DNA of 64,000 bases from Brachybacterium kimchii (GTDB lineage Bacteria; Actinomycetota; Actinomycetes; Actinomycetales; Dermabacteraceae). The stretch spans positions 3,844,001 to 3,908,000 of the forward strand of contig NZ_CP097218.1 in the NCBI RefSeq assembly GCF_023373525.1. Direction: 5' to 3'. How positions within the stretch are numbered: position 1 is the stretch's first letter; each line of letters opens with the position of its first letter. Below, piece by piece: positions 17,510-26,292 of the stretch. Position numbers and translations under genes: made by a program. The notes beneath the pieces were generated by a model that did not search any database, was not told the DNA's origin, and saw nothing but the letters and a program-made list of their open reading frames with translations.

Positions 17510-17581
17510 GAAGGGCTTTTGTCCCTCGCCCCCACCGTACGAAAGGACATGCGGCCGCGCCTCCTGGCCGCAGACCCCTGT

Positions 17582-19486
17582 ATGAGCAGCGACACCGATA
17601 CCCATCAGCTCCTCGAGCAGCTCGATGCCGCGAAGGCCTCTGCCGAGAACCCGCCGCCCCGCCGCAAGGGGCTCGACAAGTTCGTCTTCTTCCCCGCCGC
17701 CGTCCTCGCGATCGCGTTCGTCCTGTGGGGCGTCATCAGCCCCGCGGGCCTCGGCGGCGTCGCGACCAATCTTCTCAACGGCACCATGTCGAACTTCGGC
17801 TGGCTGTTCGTCATCGCCGGCTCCGTGTTCACCGTCTTCGTCATCGTCGTCGCCTTCAGCCGCTTCGGCTCGATCCCGCTGGGCAAGGACGATGAGGAGC
17901 CCGAGTTCAAGACCAGCTCCTGGATCGCCATGATGTTCGCGACCGGCATGGGCATCGGCCTCATCTTCTACGGTGTGGGCGAGCCGCTGTTCTTCTACCT
18001 CTCCCCGCCGCCCAACACGGTCGAGCCGGAGGCCGCGCAGGCCGCCGCCACCGCCATGGGCCAGACCGCGTTCCACTGGACCCTGTACCCGTGGGCGATG
18101 TACGCGATCGTGGGCCTCGGCGTCGCCTACGGCTCGTTCCGCCTGGGCCGCTCCCAGCTGTTCTCCTCGATGTTCACCGGCCTGTTCGGCGAGCGCGCCG
18201 TGAACGGCGTCGGCGGCAAGATCATCAACATCCTGGCGATCCTCGCGACCCTGTTCGGCTCCGCCTGCTCCCTGGGCCTGGGCGCCCTGCAGATCGGCGG
18301 CGGCATCACCGCCTCCGGCCTCATGGACAAGGTGACCAGCCCGATCCTCGTGATCATCATCGCGGTGCTCACCGCGTGCTTCGTGGCCTCGGCGGTCTCG
18401 GGCATCGAGAAGGGCATCCAGATGCTCTCGAACATCAACATGGTGCTCGCGGTGCTGCTGGCGGTCATCGTGTTCATCGGCGGGCCCACCCTGTTCATCC
18501 TGAACATCATCCCGTCCACCATCGGCGAGTTCATCAAGGACCTGCCGCAGATGGCATCGCGCACCTCCGCGAACGGCGGCGGCGACGTGCAGAGCTGGCT
18601 GTCCACCTGGACCGTCTTCTACTGGGCGTGGTGGATCTCCTGGTCGCCCTTCGTGGGCCTGTTCATCGCCCGCATCTCCCGCGGCCGCACCGTGCGCCAG
18701 TTCGTCACCGGCGTGCTGCTGGTGCCCTCGGGCATCTCGATCCTGTGGTTCGCGATCTTCGGCGGCGGGGCCATCGGCCTGCAGGAGCGCGCCGAGCAGG
18801 CGGGCGACACCGCGAAGAAGCTCGCCCAGACCGGCGACGACATCAACTTCGACACCGTCCTGTTCGACCTGCTGAACCACATGCCGGTCCCGCACTGGAT
18901 CTACATCGTGCTGGTCGTCCTCTCGGTGGTCCTGGTGGCGATCTTCTTCGTCACCGGCGCGGACTCCGCCTCGATCGTCATGGGCGGTCTCGCCGAGAAC
19001 GGCGCCGAGGAGCCGCGCAAGTTCCAGGTCATCTTCTGGGGCGTCGCCACCGGCGCCGTCGCGGCGGTCATGCTGCTCGCGGGCGGCGATGATCCCGCGG
19101 AGGCGCTGAACGGTCTGAAGAACATCACGATCGTCTCCGCCCTGCCCTTCGTGATCGTGATGCTGCTGCTGTGCATCTCGATCTGGAAGGACATGTCCAA
19201 GGACCCGCTGGTGCTGCAGAACCGCCTCGCGCGCGCCGTGCTCGTCGACTCGGTCTCGGCCGGCATCGACATGCACGACGGCGAGGTGTTCCAGCTGCGC
19301 ACCCACTCCGCGCCCTCGGACTCCGACAGCGAGCCGAAGCTCGTGCCCACCGGACGCAAGTCCGACGGGACCCCGACGAGGGACGCCGGCGCCGACGGGG
19401 AGAACACCCATCGGGCCGACGCCTCGAGCGATGCTCCGAGCGACGCCCCGGCGGACGCCGACGAGAAGGGCACGGACGAGCGCTGA
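17582..19486 (+). CDS. BCCT family transporter (betaine/carnitine/choline type)
   Basis: This 634-residue, 12-helix secondary transporter imports compatible solutes such as glycine betaine, choline or carnitine with Na+ or H+. Family marks include MMFATGMGIGLIFYGVGEP and the Trp-rich WAWWISWSPFVGLFIARISR segment. A charged, disordered C-tail (about residues 560-634) may sense osmotic strength, as in BetP. The start is uncertain: ATG 17549 has GAAAGGAC very close, while ATG 17582 begins a sequence (MSSDTDTHQ) that looks more natural. A strong terminator follows. Confidence 0.92.
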   Translation: MSSDTDTHQLLEQLDAAKASAENPPPRRKGLDKFVFFPAAVLAIAFVLWGVISPAGLGGVATNLLNGTMSNFGWLFVIAGSVFTVFVIVVAFSRFGSIPLGKDDEEPEFKTSSWIAMMFATGMGIGLIFYGVGEPLFFYLSPPPNTVEPEAAQAAATAMGQTAFHWTLYPWAMYAIVGLGVAYGSFRLGRSQLFSSMFTGLFGERAVNGVGGKIINILAILATLFGSACSLGLGALQIGGGITASGLMDKVTSPILVIIIAVLTACFVASAVSGIEKGIQMLSNINMVLAVLLAVIVFIGGPTLFILNIIPSTIGEFIKDLPQMASRTSANGGGDVQSWLSTWTVFYWAWWISWSPFVGLFIARISRGRTVRQFVTGVLLVPSGISILWFAIFGGGAIGLQERAEQAGDTAKKLAQTGDDINFDTVLFDLLNHMPVPHWIYIVLVVLSVVLVAIFFVTGADSASIVMGGLAENGAEEPRKFQVIFWGVATGAVAAVMLLAGGDDPAEALNGLKNITIVSALPFVIVMLLLCISIWKDMSKDPLVLQNRLARAVLVDSVSAGIDMHDGEVFQLRTHSAPSDSDSEPKLVPTGRKSDGTPTRDAGADGENTHRADASSDAPSDAPADADEKGTDER

Positions 19487-19530
19487 GCGCCTGAGCCCGA
19501 GCCCGGTCCGAGGGGATCCCCCGGACGCAC

Positions 19531-19568
19531 AGGAGCCCCCGATCCGCCGCTGCGGATCGGGGGCTCCT
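19531..19568. terminator. bidirectional terminator between BCCT and MTA/SAH nucleosidase genes
   Basis: A perfect 16-bp stem (19531-19546 with 19553-19568, AGGAGCCCCCGATCCG) has a 6-base loop and sits between two convergent genes. It is the longest uninterrupted stem I found in the window. Confidence 0.85.
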
Positions 19569-19604
19569 GCACGTGCGGGGTGGGGAGAAGGGGGCCCGGC
19601 CGGC

Positions 19605-20384
19605 TCAGCCCGCCGCCACGTCCTCCAGCAGCCGGCAGACCGCGCGGGCCGACGTCTCGGCGACCACGTCGAGCTCGAGATGGAACTGCTCGTCGGCCGC
19701 GGGCCCGCAGAGATCCGAGATCGCGCGCATCGCGAGGAACGGCACCCCCAGCGACGAGCAGGTCTGGGCGATCGCCGTGGACTCCATGTCGGCGCTCAGG
19801 GCGCCGGGGAAGCGCTCGCGCATGGGCGCGGCGATCTCGGCGGTCACGAAGGCGTCGCCGGAGAGCATGAGGCCGCGGCGCACGCCGTGCGCGGTCGCCG
19901 TGTCCTCGGCCGCGCGCGCCGCGAGGTCCACCAGGCGCGGATCGGTGCGGAAGCGCTCGGGGCCGCCGGGCACCTGGCCGGGCGCATAGCCGAAGGCGGT
20001 CGCGTCGGCGATCGAGTAGGTGAAGGACTCACCGATCACGAGCGTGCCCACGCCGATCCCGGAGGCGAGGCCGCCCGCCGAGCCCGCGCTGATCACCAGA
20101 CGCGGATGCTGGGTGAGGATGCCCCAGGTCGCCGCGGAGGTCGCCGCGCTGATGCCGATCCCGCTGGTCGCGACCACGGCGTCGAGCCCGCCCAGGGTCC
20201 CCGCCCAGGCGTGGGCCGGGGCCGACAGCGGGAGGTCCGCGCGGCGCGGCGAGAGCATGCGCTCGACCAGCGGCGAGGCTTCCTCGTCCATCGCGGCGAG
20301 GATCAGGACCGGCCCGCTCCCGCGCAGGACCGGGCGCTCGGCGGCGGGGGAGTGCGCGCCCGAGGGTGTGGTGGAGGACGTCAT
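19605..20384 (-). CDS. 5'-methylthioadenosine/S-adenosylhomocysteine nucleosidase-type phosphorylase
   Basis: This 259-residue member of the purine nucleoside phosphorylase superfamily cleaves the N-glycosidic bond of methylthioadenosine and/or SAH in methionine salvage. The family marks are VLILAAMDEE at the start, VISAGSAGGLASGIGVGTLV, the substrate-contact block ADMESTAIAQTC, and the catalytic Asp in MRAISDLCG. A TAGCCT box 7 bases before the ATG marks a leaderless start. It may recycle SAH from the methyltransferases nearby, though no operon link exists. Confidence 0.87.
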   Translation of the reverse strand: MTSSTTPSGAHSPAAERPVLRGSGPVLILAAMDEEASPLVERMLSPRRADLPLSAPAHAWAGTLGGLDAVVATSGIGISAATSAATWGILTQHPRLVISAGSAGGLASGIGVGTLVIGESFTYSIADATAFGYAPGQVPGGPERFRTDPRLVDLAARAAEDTATAHGVRRGLMLSGDAFVTAEIAAPMRERFPGALSADMESTAIAQTCSSLGVPFLAMRAISDLCGPAADEQFHLELDVVAETSARAVCRLLEDVAAG

Positions 20385-20454
20385 GACGTGCAGGCTACCT
20401 GCGGCTCGGAGTCGCTAGGCTGGAGGGGACCGAGCCCACCGCACAGGAGACGTG

Positions 20455-21366
20455 ATGAGTCGTATCCGCGACGCCGCGATCATGGCAGGACGCACCCTGC
20501 GCCGGCTGCCTCTGCCGAAGGTTTTCTACACCCATACGCTGCGTGAGGCCCGCCGCCCGATGCCCGGGGGCGGGGTCCTCAAGCGCCACGCGGTGGACGT
20601 GGAGATGATCGACCGCACCCGCTGCGTCTGGCTGGACCGCCACCACGCCTCGAACGGTGTGATCGTCCACCTGCACGGCGGCGCCTTCCTCTCCGGCCCG
20701 TTCCCGGGCGACTGGGGGTGGCTCTCCCGGCAGGCCGACGCCCAGCAGTGCGCGGGACTGCTCGTCGACTACCGCACCGCGCCGGACCACCAGCATCCCG
20801 TCGCGCTCGAGGACGTCGAGGCCGTGCTCGCGCAGCTCGCCGGCTCCGGCGCGCTCGGCGAGGCGCCGTGGGTGCTCTCGTGCCACAACGCGGGGGCCGC
20901 GCTCGCGCTCGCCGTCGTGCGTCGCATCCGCGACGGCGTCGGGCCGCTGGCAGACATCCCCGAGCCGGCGCTGCTCGTGCTCATGTCCCCCTGGACGGAC
21001 CTCGAGCTCGCCAACACCGGCATGACCGAGACCGGCCGTCGGGACTTCCCGCAGGAGCGGCGCCTGCTCACGCTCGCCGCGCAGTCCTACGCGGGCCGCA
21101 CGCCCCTGGACGACCAGGACCTCTCCCCGGTCAACGCACACCTCCACGACCTCCCGCCGATCCACCTCAGCGTGGGCACGGACGACATCTTCCTCACCGA
21201 TGCCCGCGTGCTGCGCCTGCAGCTCGAGGAGGCGGGCCCCGAGGTCTCCTACCGGGAGATCCACGGGCGCCTCGCGTTCCTCTCGGGGCTGCGTCCGGGC
21301 GAGGAGATGGGGCGGCTGCTCACCGAGCAGCGTGCGGCGATCGCGAAGGCGCTGGGCACGGACTGA
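20455..21366 (+). CDS. hormone-sensitive-lipase-like alpha/beta hydrolase, catalytic Ser missing
   Basis: This 303-residue protein is built like a bacterial HSL-family esterase. The oxyanion block is HLHGGAFLSGP (residues 72-82), the YRTAPDHQHPVALEDV segment is normal, and the acid is D244 in GTDDIFLTDA. The nucleophile elbow, usually GDSAGG, reads SCHNAGA (142-148), so the Ser position is Asn145. The late catalytic His is also not where expected (GRLAFLSG at 271-278). It may be a pseudoenzyme with a binding role. AGGAGA before ATG 20455 supports this start over the GTG 3 bases earlier. Confidence 0.85.
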   Translation: MSRIRDAAIMAGRTLRRLPLPKVFYTHTLREARRPMPGGGVLKRHAVDVEMIDRTRCVWLDRHHASNGVIVHLHGGAFLSGPFPGDWGWLSRQADAQQCAGLLVDYRTAPDHQHPVALEDVEAVLAQLAGSGALGEAPWVLSCHNAGAALALAVVRRIRDGVGPLADIPEPALLVLMSPWTDLELANTGMTETGRRDFPQERRLLTLAAQSYAGRTPLDDQDLSPVNAHLHDLPPIHLSVGTDDIFLTDARVLRLQLEEAGPEVSYREIHGRLAFLSGLRPGEEMGRLLTEQRAAIAKALGTD

Positions 21367-21377
21367 GCGGCTGGCCG

Positions 21378-21399
21378 GCCGACTGGCGTGCCGGTCGGC
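21378..21399. terminator. hairpin between convergent hydrolase-like and YhhN genes
   Basis: A 10-bp inverted repeat (21378-21387 with 21390-21399, one G-T pair) lies just after the hydrolase-like gene and ahead of the convergent YhhN gene. Confidence 0.55.
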
Positions 21400-21455
21400 G
21401 ACCGTCCCGTCCGGGGGAGCGACCCGTCGAACGAGCGGGCGTCGACCCGCGGTGA

Positions 21456-22163
21456 TCAGCCCTCGATGATCACGAGCGAGGCGCCGCTGCTGGGCTGAGG
21501 GGCCCAGCGGCGCGCTGGCACGGTGCGCAGCAGCCCCAGCACCAGCAGGGCGTTGCCCGCGATGTAGGAGCCCATCACCCACAGGTCGGACTCGGGGATC
21601 CAGGCGCCCGGCAGGAACCAGGACATGCCCAGCACGGAGCTCGAGAGCAGCAGCAGGGTGCCGCCGATCCAGGTCAGCGGGTTCACGCCGGCCGAGAGGA
21701 AGGCGACGGCGGCGAGCACCAGCGCGTAGACGACCAGCAGCGGCAGCAGGCTCCCGGCACCGCCCGCGCACGCGAGGAACAGTCCGATGACGACCCCGCC
21801 GTAGGGGATCGCGAGCAGCAGGTGCAGCCCGTCGAGCTCACGCAGCCAGTACGGGGCGAGCGTCGCCGCGTAGACGACGAGCGCGAGCAGGAACAGCACG
21901 GAGGTCGCGCCGTGCGCCCATGGCGTGAAGCCCGGGGCGATGTCGGCGAGGAACGCCAGGGCGAGCGCGAAGGTGAGGCGCTTGGCCATGCGCTGGGTGA
22001 GCGAGAGCGCGCTGAGGACCGCGACGATGAGCGCGGGGGCGAGCAGGGCCTTGGTGGCCAGCGCGAGGGCACCGGTGTTCGTCACGAGGGCGATCATGTG
22101 CAGGACGGCCGCGACGATGTAGACCGCCCACGCGGCCGCATGCGTCCTCCGGCTTCTCACCAC
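21456..22163 (-). CDS. YhhN family (lysoplasmalogenase-type) membrane protein
   Basis: This 235-residue protein has about eight hydrophobic helices and the YhhN layout: a conserved Lys-Pro-like segment (ATKALLAPALIVAV) after helix 1 and the acidic LADIAPG motif in helix 3. Characterised relatives cleave the vinyl ether of lysoplasmalogens; the actual substrate here is unproven. I place the start at GTG 22163 because a TAACCT -10 box ends 6 bases upstream. Two copies of an ACACGGTTCSGTCA motif lie upstream, matching operators found before the response regulator gene at 39 kb. Confidence 0.82.
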   Translation of the reverse strand: MVRSRRTHAAAWAVYIVAAVLHMIALVTNTGALALATKALLAPALIVAVLSALSLTQRMAKRLTFALALAFLADIAPGFTPWAHGATSVLFLLALVVYAATLAPYWLRELDGLHLLLAIPYGGVVIGLFLACAGGAGSLLPLLVVYALVLAAVAFLSAGVNPLTWIGGTLLLLSSSVLGMSWFLPGAWIPESDLWVMGSYIAGNALLVLGLLRTVPARRWAPQPSSGASLVIIEG

Positions 22164-22169
22164 CGTCAC

Positions 22170-22175
22170 AGGTTA
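22170..22175 (-). promoter_or_regulatory. -10 box TAACCT of the YhhN gene
   Basis: On the minus strand TAACCT is followed by GTGACG and the GTG start at 22163, a leaderless arrangement. Confidence 0.5.
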
Positions 22176-22221
22176 CGAAGCGCCGGCGCGTGATGACCAG
22201 CGACTTCTGTACCGCAGCAGG

Positions 22222-22256
22222 ACACGGTTCGGTCACGAACGGACACGGTTCCGTCA
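22222..22256 (-). promoter_or_regulatory. two direct repeats ACACGGTTCSGTCA, candidate response-regulator operator
   Basis: The 14-base motif occurs at 22222-22235 and 22243-22256, exactly 21 bases apart, centred about 65 and 86 bases upstream of the YhhN transcription start inferred at 22163. The same motif (TTACGGTTCCGTCA) is repeated three times before the response regulator gene. Confidence 0.55.
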
Positions 22257-22311
22257 CGACGCCGGTGAACATGCACCCATGACCGGACATGCCGGATTCC
22301 CGGGCCGGTCC

Positions 22312-24051
22312 TCACATGCGCTGGGGCGCGCGCACCCCCAGGGCGTCGAGCCCCTCGACGAGGACCCGCTCGGTGAGCTCGGCCAGCGCGAGCCGCCCCC
22401 CGCGCACCTCGTCGTCGGACTCCTTGAGGATCGGGGACGCGTCGTAGAAGGCCGTGAAGGCCTGCGCGAGGGAGAACAGGTAGGCGCACAGCCGATGCGG
22501 CTCGTACGCGGCGCCCACCTGGACCAGCGTGGGGCCGAACTGCAGCAGCTCGAGGGCGAGCGCCCGCTCGGCGTCGTTCTCGACGCGCGGGGCCGGGCCG
22601 GCGATGATGCCCTGCTCGGCGGCGCGCCGCGAGATCGAGCGGATCCGCGCGACCGCGTACTGCAGGTAGGGGGCGGTGTTGCCGGTGAGGGCGAGCATCC
22701 GCTCGAGGTCGAAGACGTAGTCGGAGTCGTGCGCGGTCGAGAGGTCCGCGTACTTCACGCCGCCGATGCCCACGGCGTGCGCGATCTCGGCGCGCTCGTC
22801 CTCGGGCAGGTCGGGGCGCAGCTCGTCGATGACGCCCCGGGCGGTCTGCACGGCCTCCTCGAGCAGGGACATCAGGCGCAGCGAGCTGCCCGAGCGGGTG
22901 CGCAGGATCTTCCCGTCCTCGCCGAGCACCGAACCGATCTTCACGTGCGTCGCCTCGACGTCGTCCGTGAGCCAGCCCGCCTCGCGCGCGGTCTCGAAGA
23001 CCATGTTCATGTGCAGCTCCTGCGCGGAGCCGATCACGTAGGCGATGCGGTCGGCGCGCAGGTCCTGGATGCGGTGGCGGATGGCCGCGAGGTCGGTCGT
23101 GCCGTACCCGTAGCCGCCGTCGGACTTGCGGATGATCAGCGGCAGCGGCTTCTCGTCGCGGCCGATGAACCCCTCGGGGAACACGCACAGCGCGCCGTCG
23201 GAGATCCGGGCGAGCCCGTCGGCCTCGAGCTGCTTCGCGACGATCTCGAGCTGGTCGTTGTAGCTGGACTCCCCGGCGAGGTCGTCGTCCGTGAGGGTCA
23301 CGTCCAGCATGTCGTAGATGCGGTGGAAGTACTGCTTGGACAGCTCCACCAGTCGGGTCCAGATCTCCAGGGTCTGCCGGTCCCCGGCCTGCAGGGTGAC
23401 CACGCGGGAGCGCGCACGGTCCGCGAAGGCGGCGTCGCCGTCGAACTTCGCGCGGGCGTGCTGGTAGAACGCGTTCGGGTCGCTCTCCAGGAGCTTCGCC
23501 TCGTCGCCGTCCTCGCCCACGTCCAGCAAGTGCTCGATGAGCATGCCGAAGGGTGTGCCCCAGTCGCCGATGTGGTTCTGGCGCACGACGGTGTGACCGA
23601 GCTTCTCGAGAGTGCGCGCGAGGGCGTCGCCCACGACCGTGGTGCGCAGGTGGCCGACGTGCATCTCCTTGGCGACGTTCGGCGCCGAGTAGTCGATGGC
23701 CACGGTGTCGGCGTGATCGGGCGCGGGGATGCCCAGGTGCGACTCGGGGGCGGCGAGCTCGGCCGCCTGGTTCCCGATCCAGTCCGTGCGCAGGCGGATG
23801 TTGAGGAAGCCGGGCCCCGCGATCTCCGGGGTCTCGGCGAGGCCGGTGAGGTCGACGGCGTCCAGGATCTGCTGGGCCACGTCCCGGGGCTTCGCGCCCA
23901 CGCGCTTCGCGAGGCCCATCGCCGCGTTGCACTGGAAGTCGGCGAACTGCGAGGGGCGGATGATCGGATCCGCGTCGCGGAACTCCTCCCCGAAGGCCTG
24001 GGCGAAGGCGGACTGGAAGCGCTCGGTGAGCGCGAGCTCGGGTGCTGGCAT
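22312..24051 (-). CDS. argS: arginyl-tRNA synthetase
   Basis: This 579-residue class I synthetase attaches arginine to tRNA-Arg. It has the N-terminal Add1 domain, the HIGH-type motif in APNVAKEMHVGHLRTT, the QNHIGDWGTPFGMLIEH block, and a C-terminal DALR anticodon-binding domain ending KESDDEVRGGRLAL. The KMSKS position is degenerate in this enzyme family and reads near GEDGKILRTRSG. TACGCT ends 7 bases before the ATG, so the mRNA is probably leaderless. It lies upstream of the YhhN gene on the same strand, with 148 bases between. Confidence 0.96.
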   Translation of the reverse strand: MPAPELALTERFQSAFAQAFGEEFRDADPIIRPSQFADFQCNAAMGLAKRVGAKPRDVAQQILDAVDLTGLAETPEIAGPGFLNIRLRTDWIGNQAAELAAPESHLGIPAPDHADTVAIDYSAPNVAKEMHVGHLRTTVVGDALARTLEKLGHTVVRQNHIGDWGTPFGMLIEHLLDVGEDGDEAKLLESDPNAFYQHARAKFDGDAAFADRARSRVVTLQAGDRQTLEIWTRLVELSKQYFHRIYDMLDVTLTDDDLAGESSYNDQLEIVAKQLEADGLARISDGALCVFPEGFIGRDEKPLPLIIRKSDGGYGYGTTDLAAIRHRIQDLRADRIAYVIGSAQELHMNMVFETAREAGWLTDDVEATHVKIGSVLGEDGKILRTRSGSSLRLMSLLEEAVQTARGVIDELRPDLPEDERAEIAHAVGIGGVKYADLSTAHDSDYVFDLERMLALTGNTAPYLQYAVARIRSISRRAAEQGIIAGPAPRVENDAERALALELLQFGPTLVQVGAAYEPHRLCAYLFSLAQAFTAFYDASPILKESDDEVRGGRLALAELTERVLVEGLDALGVRAPQRM

Positions 24052-24173
24052 GCCTCCCAGCGTACCCAGGCACGGCCCGGGGGAGCACGCCCGCGAGCAG
24101 GCATGCGACCGCGGCCACGCTCCCGGCCCGTCGGCCGACGGCGCGCCCCGGACGGACGCACGGCCTCCCCGCC

Positions 24174-24179
24174 TAGAAT
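24174..24179 (+). promoter_or_regulatory. -10 box TAGAAT upstream of the large membrane protein gene
   Basis: TAGAAT lies about 94 bases before ATG 24273 in the divergent region shared with argS. The GGGAGGGACCGG stretch just before the ATG supplies a ribosome binding site. Nothing else is visible in 24052-24272. Confidence 0.45.
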
Positions 24180-24272
24180 CGGCCCGCAGAAGGCTCTGGA
24201 GCCCGGCGTCGTCCGAGGACGACGGATCGGGCAGGATCGGGGCCGCAGGGTCGAGGAGCAGGGAGGGACCGG

Positions 24273-26138
24273 ATGGCGCGCGACCGCCGTGGCTCACGAG
24301 GCGGGGACGAGGACTGGATCTTCTCCGCGGATCCCGGGACGGTCCCCACCGAGAAGCTTCCCGGCCGCGAGGAGGTCGAGCTGCTCGCCGCCGAGCGGGC
24401 CGGCCACCCGCGGCACCGCAGGCCCGTGCGCCCGGCGGGGCCCGCGGGCGCACAGGAGGACGGGCAGACGGGCGACGACCTCCGCGACACCCGCACCGGC
24501 GCGCTCCCCGCGCTCGACGAGGACGGCGAGGTCCCCGAGGACGGCGCGACCGGCGGGAACCGCGCCGGAACCGATGCCGGGACGGACGTCGGGACCGATG
24601 CCGGGGACGACGCGAACTGGACCCGCGAGAGCACCGACGAGGACCCCGGCTCCCTCGCCCCGCGCGGCGAGGACGCCCCCGCGCCCGTCGGCGGCTCCCC
24701 GGGTGCGGGACGCGGCTCCTCCGCGACCTACGCGCGCTCGGGCACGACGCCGAACGCGGCCGACGCCCCGGGGCGCTCCCCGGCGATCCCCGCGCGCTTC
24801 GCCGACCTCGGCGCCTTCGACGCCCTGCGCGACGTCACCGCGTTCGTGTGCCTGGTCGCGGCCCTCTCTACCTCCTTCACCCACGCCGGGTACACCCCGG
24901 TGGACCTCATCGGCCGCATCGCGGTCGGCTTCGGCCTGCTCGTGCTCGTGGTGGTCCTCGTGCTGCGCTGGCTGCCGAAGTCCTCGCCGCTGCGGCTGGT
25001 GCGGACCGTCCGCGTGATCGGCCTCGCGCCCGTGCTGCTGGTGGCCGTCGGCACGATCATCGCCGACCTCGTGACCTCGATCCCCGTCATGTTCTCCCCG
25101 CTGCCCGAGGGGCCGCCCCTCGGCCTCGGGGCCGGGGTCTCCCTGCTGCTCGCGGGCGCCGTGGTCGGCATCGAGCCGCGCGCCCACGAGGGCTATCTGC
25201 CCTCGGCGCTCGCGCGGCGCCGCTCGCGCACGGTGATCGCCGCGATCGCCCTGGCCGCCGCGGCATCCTTCGTGTTCGCCGTGGTCATGCTCGTGGGCCG
25301 CGTGTTCGTCACCGGCTGGGCGTACTCGCTCATCACCTTCGCGAGCGCGCTCGTCTCCGCGCTGCTGCTGACGCTGCTCATCGGCGCGGCGCTGCGCCGC
25401 GACCGCTCCTGGTTCGTGTTCTGCGCGGGCGCCGCCTCGGGCCTGGTGATCCTCGCGATCGCCGACAACTCCCTGCGCCTCGAGTTCGCCGCCCCCACCT
25501 CGTTCGCCACGGACTTCGTCTACCTGCCCTTCGTGTTCGCCGCCTGGGGCGTGATGGTCTCGCGCTCGTTCGTGCGCACGATGCCGCTGAACTTCCAGCG
25601 CGTGGACTGGATCGTCTACGCCGTGCGCGCCTTCGAGTTCGGCGCGATCATGCACGCCGCGGCGATCGTGTGGAACCTGATCGCCGCCGTCGCCGCGATC
25701 GGGGGAGCGGGCATGGGCGGGCCTGTCATCCACGTGATGGATGCGGTGATCTCCGCGTGCTTCGTCGCGATCTCGCTGTTCGCGCGCCGCTCGCTGCTCG
25801 AGCGTCCGGCCGACGTGGCCCGCTCGAGCGCCGTCATCGCAGGCGTCGTCATGCTCGTGGTCGGCTTCCTCGACGTCATCGTGAACTCGCTCGCGACCGG
25901 TGCCGGGGCGGGGCTGATGACCGGCGGCGTCGCGCTCGCCGTCGGCGTCGTCGCGGCCCTCATGCTCACCGTGCCCGCCCCTGTGCGCGACGAGTACGGC
26001 GCGCCGGACCTCAGCCGCATGTTCGCCGACTTCCGCACTCGCAACGAGCCCGCCACCGCGGCCTCGCCGGACCTGATCCCCGACGTCTCCGCGGAGCGCG
26101 CACGGATCAAGGTCTTCCCCGGAGCCGCACGGCGCTGA
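24273..26138 (+). CDS. large multi-pass membrane protein of unknown function
   Basis: This 621-residue protein is not recognised. Residues 1-180 are highly charged, acidic and low-complexity, including a short repeat AGTDAGTDVGTDAGDDA, and are likely disordered in the cytoplasm. From about 185 to 575 there are 10-12 hydrophobic helices, starting at ALRDVTAFVCLVAALS. The tail contains an acidic patch and a basic end. Two internal segments look alike in helix order, which might mean an old duplication. It shows no transporter signature, and the neighbours (argS, uracil permease) give no clue. Confidence 0.85.
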   Translation: MARDRRGSRGGDEDWIFSADPGTVPTEKLPGREEVELLAAERAGHPRHRRPVRPAGPAGAQEDGQTGDDLRDTRTGALPALDEDGEVPEDGATGGNRAGTDAGTDVGTDAGDDANWTRESTDEDPGSLAPRGEDAPAPVGGSPGAGRGSSATYARSGTTPNAADAPGRSPAIPARFADLGAFDALRDVTAFVCLVAALSTSFTHAGYTPVDLIGRIAVGFGLLVLVVVLVLRWLPKSSPLRLVRTVRVIGLAPVLLVAVGTIIADLVTSIPVMFSPLPEGPPLGLGAGVSLLLAGAVVGIEPRAHEGYLPSALARRRSRTVIAAIALAAAASFVFAVVMLVGRVFVTGWAYSLITFASALVSALLLTLLIGAALRRDRSWFVFCAGAASGLVILAIADNSLRLEFAAPTSFATDFVYLPFVFAAWGVMVSRSFVRTMPLNFQRVDWIVYAVRAFEFGAIMHAAAIVWNLIAAVAAIGGAGMGGPVIHVMDAVISACFVAISLFARRSLLERPADVARSSAVIAGVVMLVVGFLDVIVNSLATGAGAGLMTGGVALAVGVVAALMLTVPAPVRDEYGAPDLSRMFADFRTRNEPATAASPDLIPDVSAERARIKVFPGAARR

Positions 26139-26292
26139 TCCTGTGCCCAGCGCACTGACCCGGCGGTCGGCGCGCTGGTCCGGTGCGCAACCCGCTCCGG
26201 TCGCGCTGATCCGCCGCCCGCGCCGGCCCGCCGGCCGACCGCGCTGACCCGCCGACCGTCCCCGACCCGCCCTCCTGACCCCTGGAGCACCC

